Positions 62,601-64,000 of a stretch of 64,000 bases of DNA are shown piece by piece. The stretch comes from Bemisia tabaci (Eukaryota > Arthropoda > Insecta > Hemiptera > Aleyrodidae), in assembly GCF_918797505.1 (NCBI RefSeq), contig NC_092793.1, forward strand, positions 60,593,749 to 60,657,748, given 5' to 3'. The notes below the pieces were generated by a model. The model searched no databases, had not been told where the DNA came from, and was given only the letters and a program-made list of their open reading frames with translations. Position 1 is the stretch's first letter. Every line of letters begins with the position of its first letter. A program made the translations under genes and the position numbers.

Positions 62601-64000
62601 CTAGAAATAAATTCACCGTTAGCTCATCGGGTCTTCCTCGCTCATTAGCATTCTTGCATAATGCGCATATTCAAGCGGAAATAAAACATACGTTTACTTT
62701 CCTCCAGCAATGACTTTACTTTTATACCATACAAAATATGAACATATCAAGTTAAAAAATAAACGAACACGTGGAAAATGCAATCTAAAAACGATGTATG
62801 AGAATCAACTTTGAGCAAATTTCTAGTTTCATGATACTGCTAAAGATCGCACTGATAAGCTCAGCAAACATAACGCCATGAGGATATGAAGAAACTAAAA
62901 TATTATCTTTTTTACTTTAACGCTCCCAAACAAAGCAAACACGGCCAACTATATTGACACATCTTTGCCAATGACACGGTAAATAACACAGTCGAACAGC
63001 TTTTTGTACGCTCTTTAGATTTAAGATATAATATTTTGTATAGAAACTACAATGCAGAGCAATCGCAAATTGAAACTAGCATCTTTTTGACAGTGGCGAG
63101 GCGTGAATGATCGATTAATCGATATTTCTCCATTTGAAGCTATGGTAAAGAAACCACTATTAAGGTGTTCGTTGCGAACACCCTGTTTATCGATCCTTTT
63201 CTATAGGTTTAAATGGCAGATAGATCGATACATCGCAAAGACGCTACGCCACTGCTTTTTGACTGAGAAGATGAGCTCGAGTAATACGCGGTTTTAGTGC
63301 ATTTGTCACACGATAGATAATTGTTGCGAGAACTCGAACAACTCACTTGAAGTGTAAACGTGCTGCCCGGGAGAGAATCCACATCCAGTTCTTTTTCGAG
63401 GAATAAAGAGCCATTTTTGAGATCCAGCGAAAATAAATGTCGATCGTTTCCAGCAATCAAATCGTAGCGAATTGATGCATTGATAGCTCGGTCTTGATCC
63501 TCCGCATGAATCCGTGGCTCGAATTTGATTTCTTGGTGAATTCGCCTCCCCTGAAAATCACCAAAGTACCATGTAAACTAAGATAAAAATTTATCAAAAT
63601 CATCAGCGACCAATAAATCTGCATTTTCTAAGACAAATGCTTAGCTTATTAATGAAGCTCTCTTTTCTACCTCTGCGTTTAAAGTCTCCAAAATATAGAT
63701 GCACATTTGAAGAATTATCTGTAACAATAGTGGATGTGAAAAATTACCTTTTAGAAACACGCTTAAAAAACTGTTTTGTTCACTCAAAAATGTAATATGT
63801 TTGGCTCTGGCATAATGTACAGTTCTCGAAGATCACATCTCAAGTATTTTCTCAAAATTTTCTCGATGCCAAAACAGTTAATTGAATGTGTTAATTTCGA
63901 AAAGGTAATTTTTCACATCCGCTATTGTTACAGGAAAGTCCTCATTTATAGGTTGAACGAGCCACTTGTCGCACTGCTCCATAGATGGTCCCTCGATCAG
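24180..64000 (-). CDS. Large non-classical cadherin gene (22 exons seen, 5' end outside window)
   Basis: Single-pass membrane adhesion protein reconstructed from 22 minus-strand exons (63932-64000 down to 24180-24366), about 1590 codons here. It has eleven EC repeats, most ended by Ca-binding linkers (INDNQPQF, ANDNNPVF, ENDNPPMF, VNDNAPRF, VNDNAPVF, INDNPPVF, VNDNSPRF) and carrying DRE, DQD or DAD motifs. A membrane-adjacent domain follows (VFVLDEQKKLAMV ... TDLYLYAVDPLMNTIV), similar in my memory to the one in PCDH15 and fly Cad99C. Then come a TM helix (about LEIMTIILGCIVFVGALTAA) and a short His/Arg/Ser-rich tail without catenin-binding motifs that I can see. Such proteins mediate Ca-dependent cell contacts or microvillar links. 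The first EC seen resembles PCDH15 EC3, which would give 13 or more ECs, so I give no symbol (Cad99C, Cad88C and Cad74A are all possible). Phases match at every junction but two. Introns span 39 kb and are full of transposons. Confidence 0.9.
24513..24797. mobile_element. TIR element, family M10 (about 285 bp)
   Basis: Ends cactgggaaaaaaa / ttttttttccagtg; arms contain gagtccagactctt / aagagtctggactc and actcttgattcaatcgg / ccgattgaatcaagagt. A second copy is at 54713-54940. The centre here has a run of ataatcatt repeats. Confidence 0.85.
25915..26134. mobile_element. TIR element, family M8
   Basis: Ends cacagtggatccagtcaata / tattgactctatccactgtg; body shared with 17810-18031 in opposite orientation. 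Confidence 0.75.
26309..26867. mobile_element. TIR element, mariner-like ends (about 560 bp)
   Basis: Inverted ends of about 50 bp: gaatgtcccaggattaaata, gaatattgaaggagtcgatt and their complement up to cctgggacaccctgta. TA borders are compatible with a Tc1/mariner target, though that is inference. No transposase frame. Confidence 0.7.
26878..27207 (+). pseudogene. GC-rich, coding-like island of unknown origin
   Basis: Within the last cadherin intron. The plus-strand frame has a regular composition for about 85 codons (LLLAEEWVAEWPQGQRPMFL, then PLEWREAKEASSMAVLGERV, then DWCRAQVGSCLQFKAPKQSF) and is far richer in GC than its flanks. I do not recognise a family. It could be a captured or retroposed exon, or an exon of an unseen overlapping gene. 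Confidence 0.3.
27655..27883. mobile_element. TIR element, family M5, left end worn
   Basis: Right part caaatgagatacgtggtttg, then gagtttaaccgtcgatgc, matches 49709-49972; left part starts within gatctcggtttacgacg. Confidence 0.6.
28213..28549 (+). pseudogene. Unrecognised ORF (about 102 codons)
   Basis: Plus-strand frame from ATG at 28241: MWSYPLSIMKGFQDLSLCSV ... SSRKKTVRVKIPVLRKLTRA ... GFLKGFQRVIF, then stop. Composition looks protein-like, but it stands alone inside a cadherin intron with no splice or promoter signs. Function not inferred. Confidence 0.2.
28600..29683. other. Gene-free part of last cadherin intron
   Basis: AT-rich; a run of 14 G lies near 29059-29072. Nothing else recognised. 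Confidence 0.4.
29684..29890 (-). CDS. Cadherin exon: cytoplasmic tail, part 1
   Basis: 207 nt, phase 2 to 2. Encodes KDKNVKSSTFASNSMAEIAF, then GLSPKQGHIMNCKPRSMFHP and DSTDSYTEMASECHRHRHRQ. Rich in Ser, His and Arg. Acceptor atttcag, donor gtaagc. Confidence 0.82.
30187..30231. repeat. Poly(T) tract, 45 bp
   Basis: 45 T directly adjoining the minus-strand LINE fragment, so on the minus strand the LINE piece is followed by poly(A). Confidence 0.95.
30232..30519 (-). pseudogene. LINE reverse-transcriptase fragment
   Basis: The minus-strand frame reads GKLFEHLRKLMQDCLHG, IPKDWKESWITPSHKKGSKQ, NYRGISVTGTLSKVYGKILK and EEQAGFRAGRSTVDH. These are RT domain motifs of a non-LTR retrotransposon (the NYRxIS block and the QAGFRxGRST block). 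It stops before the catalytic YxDD block. Flanked on the right by an oppositely oriented 3' end of the same class. Confidence 0.88.
30527..30658 (+). pseudogene. LINE ORF2 C-terminal fragment
   Basis: Plus-strand frame: GRPVKGWRQGVDKEMLRCQL, then NLWEDRHMWRLGVVERQSAL and stop, followed by gcgactttatatatata. Same end motif as 15451-15587 and 45108-45470. Confidence 0.8.
30932..31196. mobile_element. TIR element, family M2
   Basis: Ends cagtgggccgcttattgaaa / tttcaataatcagcccgcag, interior with ggactaac and gggttgccgttagttagtc. Confidence 0.75.
31342..31560 (-). CDS. Cadherin exon: stalk and transmembrane helix
   Basis: 219 nt, phase 2 to 2. After a Ser/Thr/Pro-containing stalk (EIATVSPIVSTAESIPKPQR) comes a hydrophobic helix of about 24 residues with small residues (IILGCIVFVGALTAAVCVGC), then IHRK as the cytoplasmic stop signal. 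Donor gtacgt. Confidence 0.9.
31675..31820. mobile_element. TIR element, family M7
   Basis: Arms attggactacattttgcaat / attgcaaaatgcagtccaat. In the intron before the transmembrane exon. Confidence 0.85.
32141..32209 (-). CDS. Cadherin exon: membrane-adjacent domain, part 3
   Basis: 69 nt, phase 2 to 2. Encodes TDLYLYAVDPLMNTIVDNDL then LSK, closely like the [20 protein letters not shown] stretch of PCDH15. Donor gtaagt. Confidence 0.88.
32636..32719 (-). CDS. Cadherin exon: membrane-adjacent domain, part 2
   Basis: 84 nt, phase 2 to 2. Encodes ALSNITNYDVRVRKLEPRLD and THPEDPIA. Acceptor attctag, donor gtaagt. Confidence 0.85.
33098..33186 (-). CDS. Cadherin exon: membrane-adjacent domain, part 1
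   Basis: 89 nt, phase 0 to 2. Encodes VFVLDEQKKLAMVIEARPME then IEERMENIT. This is the first strand and helix of the ferredoxin-like membrane-adjacent domain found in PCDH15/CDH23-type cadherins. Donor gtaagt. Confidence 0.85.
33497..33709 (-). CDS. Cadherin exon: EC-k body
   Basis: 71 codons, phase 0 to 0. Encodes AKDLDQGANGEVRYQILGQ, FAVDPITGQIRSVASFVRD, FGFDVKAVDRNGAEDGRSA and IANVF. By memory it parallels the last EC of PCDH15 (TGLIK..., FQVIATDDYG...). Confidence 0.9.
34214..34350 (-). CDS. Cadherin exon: EC-j end, linker, EC-k start
   Basis: 137 nt, phase 1 to 0. Encodes NEVKVIVKIIDVNDNSPRF and SYGYPIVRLQ. Acceptor is tatttag; donor is gtaaat. Confidence 0.87.
34631..35036. mobile_element. 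Family M6 element interrupted by family M7
   Basis: Left end cacgaaggaacgtaactaca, then an M7 copy, then M6 body (caatgttacataatatcccc ...) to the right end acgtctttcgtccgggaa. Confidence 0.65.
34649..34788. mobile_element. TIR element, family M7, inserted in M6
   Basis: Arms ttggactacattttgcaatt / aattacaaaatgcagtcc. Interior agccc/gggct and acttatgtgc-type words as at 31675. Confidence 0.75.
35060..35270. repeat. Small inverted repeat in intron
   Basis: About 35152-35270: cagttgagctggtcacagac, gatgcttgattcttgcagat and inverted counterparts (tctgtgaccggcgcaactg). Palindrome of about 115 bp; probably a short MITE. Confidence 0.6.
35361..35650 (-). CDS. Cadherin exon: EC-j body (3' border uncertain)
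   Basis: Starts VEENCAVPLEILALNVSAEH and includes FHVDPRNGSLYLINSPDREK and LVVRVRVDRITKR. The best donor (gtacgt at 35355-35360) leaves phase 2, but the next exon needs phase 1. Either a GC donor at 35415 is used (exon end 35416, phase 1), or one base is miscounted, for example in the GGGG run at about 35382-35385. See findings. Confidence 0.8.
35821..35956. mobile_element. TIR element, family M7
   Basis: Arms aattggactatattttgcaa / ttgcaaaatacagtccaatt, near-perfect. Confidence 0.85.
36389..36836 (-). CDS. Cadherin exon: EC-i
   Basis: 448 nt, phase 2 to 0. Encodes a 30-residue lead (LLKIPASELVDIEALP...), VYYASIVENSTPGVPIARVF, DSDFAGNGNGLILFDI, FSIDSKEGVISTTAPLDFE and VVNVIDVPEPLPDDQGPMF. 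The linker is expanded and non-canonical. GC-rich. Both splice borders (gggaag acceptor, gtttgt donor) are weak, but the frame matches on both sides. Confidence 0.88.
37081..37456. repeat. Tandem array, 142-bp period (left arm)
   Basis: The phrase tttgtctgccgcc starts at 37081, 37223 and 37365, giving a period of exactly 142 bp; the third unit is partial. Confidence 0.93.
38960..39400. repeat. One-sided tandem copies inside the palindrome
   Basis: gaatcgacacctcacatgcc followed by gctttgagagaatttcactg occurs three times (near 38979, 39104, 39272), with a fourth, diverged copy near 39467. Confidence 0.85.
40160..40545. repeat. Tandem array, 142-bp period (right arm)
   Basis: Inverted counterpart of the left array (ggcggcagacaaag three times), in the same number of units. 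Confidence 0.92.
41276..43106. other. Interior of the composite fold-back, non-coding
   Basis: AT-rich, no recognised gene. Holds one tRNA-derived sequence (about 42007-42095) and a repeated phrase aatattgatg / ccaaattaatgatg with tttcttttttcaataaa at 42250-42290 and 42545-42590. Confidence 0.45.
42005..42095 (+). repeat. tRNA-derived SINE head
   Basis: A-box-like tgatagcctagttgactgag at 42007 and B-box-like agttcgataccc at 42069, with spacing as in tRNA genes. No intact cloverleaf, so read as a SINE rather than a tRNA gene. Confidence 0.45.
43107..43942. repeat. Hairpin with about 200-bp arms
   Basis: Left arm tattaagattaattttatg ... caccttaagttttagttacc ... tatgttcctctaacag; right arm is its complement, 43745-43942. 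Loop 43313-43744 holds a tRNA-like segment. Confidence 0.85.
43617..43690 (+). repeat. tRNA-like sequence in hairpin loop (SINE head)
   Basis: tggtgcgtagtggttggagt resembles an A box, and ggttccgagttcaat resembles a B box with one extra base. Starts ggcccgc. Probably a SINE. Confidence 0.4.
45108..45470 (-). pseudogene. LINE ORF2 3' end (about 115 codons)
   Basis: Minus-strand frame: MDFWRGSAGISRKDRVRNET, QLIWYGHVQRMAGDRLPKKV, LDWVPPERRRRGRPMKGWRE and WRLGVVEREGVL, stop. This is the conserved C-terminal block of many insect non-LTR retrotransposon ORF2 proteins. 5'-truncated, ends within 40 bp of the cadherin donor at 45509. Confidence 0.9.
45509..45956 (-). CDS. Cadherin exon: EC-g end and EC-h
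   Basis: 448 nt, phase 1 to 2. Contains YVKDVNDNAPVF, FTIPEGTYTNHLLGHVAATD, ADFGENANVTYAIL, GELDRETTPSFLLRVIAQDN and VHVADINDNPPVFYSYDR. Very GC-rich compared with flanking introns. A LINE fragment lies 40-400 bp downstream. Confidence 0.92.
45997..46323. mobile_element. TIR element (about 325 bp)
   Basis: Inverted ends: catagagtacatagaatcgt and tacgactctatgtactctatg-type complement. Abuts the next element. Confidence 0.75.
46339..46636. mobile_element. TIR element (about 298 bp)
   Basis: Perfect inverted ends ctttatactgagagtcaaga / tcttgactctcagtataaag. Internal second inversion: cgggaataaagattaca / tgtaatctttattcccg. Confidence 0.85.
46705..46937. mobile_element. TIR element (about 233 bp)
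   Basis: Ends ggtggaagcttttactttcg / cgaaagtaaaagcttccacc. Confidence 0.8.
47172..47435. mobile_element. ATCGCGATA-rich repeat, family M11
   Basis: Repeated words tcgcgata, aaattgcaa, gataaaatcga. Same family as 48205-48530 and 58050-58415. Confidence 0.65.
47734..48156 (-). CDS. Cadherin exon: EC-f/EC-g linker and EC-g
   Basis: 423 nt, phase 1 to 1. Encodes ARVTISIEDVNDNAPRF, then an unusual insertion of about 40 residues (EGVDV...STVLKSRKNLF) before VVLIPENIPVGTNLLKLNAV and DKDIGENALITYSI. Ends FTIHPATGELSIASFLPPG. GC-rich. Confidence 0.9.
48205..48530. mobile_element. ATCGCGATA-rich repeat, family M11
   Basis: Starts cagagaaatcgcgatatttt and ends caacttatcgcaatcacggc then tacttg, the complement of the start of 58050-58415. 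Confidence 0.7.
49104..50217. mobile_element. Non-autonomous hAT-type element, family M3, with insertion
   Basis: Starts cagggccggattcacctact, ends cttaatccggccct, in inverted orientation relative to 5645-6344. Carries the gaatacttcacgcattgc units (inverted; 49450-49600) and is enlarged by an M5 copy at 49709-49972. No clear target duplication. Confidence 0.75.
49709..49972. mobile_element. TIR element, family M5, nested in M3
   Basis: Ends catgtcgacggtgaaactcc / gtagtttcaccgtcgatg; inner ccacgtatctcggtttgcg / gcaaacgagatacgtgg. Confidence 0.8.
50358..50654 (-). CDS. Cadherin exon: EC-e/EC-f linker and EC-f, with 1-nt frameshift
   Basis: Starts VKVHVEDENDNPPMFDRQWY and runs in one frame to FILDQTTGNL. 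The frame then breaks at the AAA run at 50432-50434 (plus strand). The rest (LVKSDASLDREVKDSYTLRI, then IARDKG) is in another frame and rejoins the next exon in phase 1. One extra base in that run would restore a normal EC repeat, so 297 nt behaves as 298. Donor gtaata. Confidence 0.85.
51527..51842 (-). CDS. Cadherin exon: EC-e
   Basis: 316 nt, phase 2 to 0. Encodes TMEFKVRENLSGALVGQLV, a long insertion rich in Arg/Ser/Lys, FAISQDGTIYTQKGLDRETK and YQLTIIGENGNGIV. Donor gtaaga. Confidence 0.87.
52641..52815 (-). CDS. Cadherin exon: EC-d end
   Basis: 175 nt, phase 1 to 2. Encodes PFAVEERSGTITVIDEMRKF, LYDFEAVVADEKEN and ATNVTIHIVESESGVPF. The end of the repeat lacks DxNDN, so this linker is probably calcium-free. 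Confidence 0.85.
53068..53226 (-). CDS. Cadherin exon: degenerate linker and EC-d start
   Basis: 159 nt, phase 1 to 1. Encodes VPDFIGAPYEFWVGSDVPIG and IRLNNAIDHNKVIYDL. The cadherin fold is recognisable, but the usual DxD motif after the second strand is replaced by NNAIDH. Donor gtaagt. Confidence 0.8.
53631..53678. repeat. Poly(T) tract, 48 bp
   Basis: 48 consecutive T in a cadherin intron. Confidence 0.95.
54139..54382. mobile_element. Old TIR element, family M6
   Basis: Ends ggacggaggaatgtaacttc and acgtcctttcgtgagggaaa; body as at 11478. Confidence 0.65.
54713..54940. mobile_element. TIR element, family M10
   Basis: Ends cactggaaaaaaaaacacat / atgtgttttttttccagtg, arms with gatctagagtccagac and attactcttgattcaatc. 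Confidence 0.87.
55032..55284 (-). CDS. Cadherin exon: EC-c body
   Basis: 253 nt, phase 0 to 1. Starts VEARDPDLGRNGMVLYDL and continues LFSVDAQSGKISVADSPLPPG to VTIEVTASAG. The linker that follows lacks the DxNDN calcium motif. GC-rich. Donor gtccgt is weak. Confidence 0.85.
55732..55895. mobile_element. hAT-type MITE, family M1, intact
   Basis: Starts cagtggcgtggcgtgctttg, ends cacgccacgccactg, exact 8-bp duplication gtccagct (55724-55731, 55896-55903). Confidence 0.93.
55979..56251. mobile_element. TIR element, family M2
   Basis: Ends cagcgggctgattgttgaaa / tttcaacaatcagctgca. Interior gagactcttgagagaccctt, then cggttagtccacc. Confidence 0.75.
56692..56772 (-). repeat. tRNA-derived SINE head
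   Basis: Minus strand: ggctagcgcattggattac fits an A box and caggttcgatcttgg a B box, about 35 nt apart. No complete acceptor stem, so not called a tRNA gene. Confidence 0.5.
57035..57161 (-). CDS. Cadherin exon: EC-b end, linker, EC-c start
   Basis: 127 nt, phase 2 to 0. Contains VEVTLLDANDNNPVFVP and YEFSVPSNAPIGQVVGR. Donor gtaatg. Confidence 0.9.
57561..57745 (-). CDS. Cadherin exon: EC-b middle
   Basis: 185 nt, phase 0 to 2. Encodes GDNGEFIYHL, FSIDSHSGWLTV and LDRETKPSLGMRVYA, the usual succession of an EC repeat (DNG, DxxSG, LDRE). Donor gtaagt. Confidence 0.9.
58050..58415. mobile_element. ATCGCGATA-rich repeat, family M11
   Basis: Starts aagtagcaatgatcgcgata then agttgcgatttgatcgg; ends gcaagatatcgctatttttc. 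Confidence 0.7.
58871..59050 (-). CDS. Cadherin exon: EC-a end, linker, EC-b start
   Basis: 60 codons, phase 0 to 0. Contains VELLDINDNQPQF (canonical linker), SIVENLPNGFSVLQV and VVATDQDQ. Donor is gtaaaa after DQDQ. Confidence 0.9.
59317..59424. mobile_element. Short TIR element, family M4
   Basis: Arms ggacgcatttctgccaaacg / atggtagaaatacgtcc; same core as 8913-9034 (acagggctcac, atgcacatagttcc). Confidence 0.75.
60187..60351. mobile_element. hAT-type MITE, family M1, intact
   Basis: Starts cagtggcgtggcgtgaattg, ends cacgccacgccactg, exact 8-bp duplication tttggccg (60179-60186, 60352-60359). Almost a full palindrome. Confidence 0.93.
60360..61308. other. Gene-free part of a cadherin intron
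   Basis: No recognised coding sequence or repeat. Confidence 0.4.
61309..62336. mobile_element. TIR element, about 1.03 kb, non-autonomous
   Basis: Ends cactgaaaaaaatgagttag / ctaactacttttttttcagtg. The subterminal word agttagcg/cgctaa and variants (attagtgctgg, cgctaatttt, cagcgctaa) recur inside. No coding frame of note. Confidence 0.6.
62337..63090. other. Gene-free part of a cadherin intron
   Basis: AT-rich, nothing recognised. Confidence 0.4.
63091..63254. mobile_element. hAT-type MITE, family M1, intact
   Basis: Starts cagtggcgaggcgtgaatga, ends gacgctacgccactg, exact 8-bp duplication ctttttga (63083-63090, 63255-63262). Only about 90 bp from the cadherin exon at 63347. Confidence 0.93.
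63347..63550 (-). CDS. Cadherin exon: first EC repeat seen (EC-a), N-terminal part
   Basis: 68 codons, phase 0 to 0, acceptor attttcag, donor gtgagt. Encodes RIHAEDQDRAINASIRYDL, a typical DQD calcium motif and following strand, then FSLDLKNGSLFLEKELD. A hAT-type MITE (63091-63254) lies just downstream in the intron. Confidence 0.85.
63932..64000 (-). CDS. Cadherin exon (edge of window, tentative)
   Basis: The open frame ends ...WLVQPINEDFP before a weak donor (gtaaca at 63926-63931). INEDFP joined in phase 0 to GRRIHQEI of the next exon looks like the start of a cadherin repeat, and the Cys in EQCDKW resembles the Cys-containing linker before EC3 of PCDH15. The exon runs off the window. Confidence 0.4.

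Noticed and set aside
63209..63346. Continuation of the cadherin frame past 63347
   Set aside because: A clear gtgagt donor lies at 63341-63346 and the sequence beyond enters a MITE; the next exon matches in phase 0.
24180..64000. Assigning the symbol Cad99C or Pcdh15
   Set aside because: The membrane-adjacent domain fits, but the EC count and the EC3-like first repeat leave other insect cadherins equally possible.
24180..64000. Cadherin as a Bt-toxin receptor of the lepidopteran type
   Set aside because: EC sequences do not resemble what I recall of that subfamily.

Overview
The window looks like arthropod, most likely insect, nuclear DNA. It is AT-rich, has long introns with GT-AG borders, and is crowded with small terminal-inverted-repeat (TIR) elements and LINE scraps. 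It carries parts of two animal developmental or adhesion genes. I cannot fix the species; a hemipteran is only a guess.

Both recognisable genes lie on the minus strand. (1) At 3737-4413 is the first coding exon of an odd-skipped family zinc-finger transcription factor (odd/sob/bowl/OSR type). It runs from the start codon to the middle of the second C2H2 finger. The remaining fingers are not in the window, so the intron leading to them is longer than 3.7 kb. (2) From beyond 64000 down to 24180 lies a very large non-classical cadherin. I could chain 22 exons across it, about 4.8 kb of coding sequence and roughly 1590 codons. They give eleven extracellular cadherin (EC) repeats, a membrane-adjacent domain resembling that of PCDH15/Cad99C, one transmembrane helix and a His/Arg/Ser-rich tail of about 135 residues ending at a stop at 24180-24182. 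Splice phases agree across the chain except at two places: a 1-nt frameshift inside the exon at 50358-50654, and the exon pair 35361-35650 / 34214-34350. Both look like short homopolymer or assembly problems, or real lesions. The N terminus lies beyond 64000.

Layout: 1-3736, odd-family intron with old MITEs. 3737-4413, odd-family exon. 4414-24179, intergenic and upstream of the odd gene, with hAT-type elements, fold-back elements, a minisatellite, LINE tails and three unexplained GC-rich islands, one of which (about 14.3-14.7 kb) could be the odd-gene promoter or 5' exon. 24180-64000, cadherin exons in a sea of intronic transposons.

The most unusual structures are intronic to the cadherin. 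One is a 3.65-kb near-perfect palindrome (36987-40635) with a 3-bp TTA target duplication and three 142-bp tandem units in each arm. Another is a composite fold-back region at about 40.9-45.07 kb, where two mirrored copies of the same 87/88-codon ORF flank a nested hairpin holding a tRNA-like sequence. Several hAT-type MITEs have exact 8-bp target-site duplications, one is split by a second hAT-type element with its own 8-bp duplication, and a LINE insertion shows the inverted structure typical of twin priming. I see no CRISPR array, rRNA gene or convincing functional tRNA gene.
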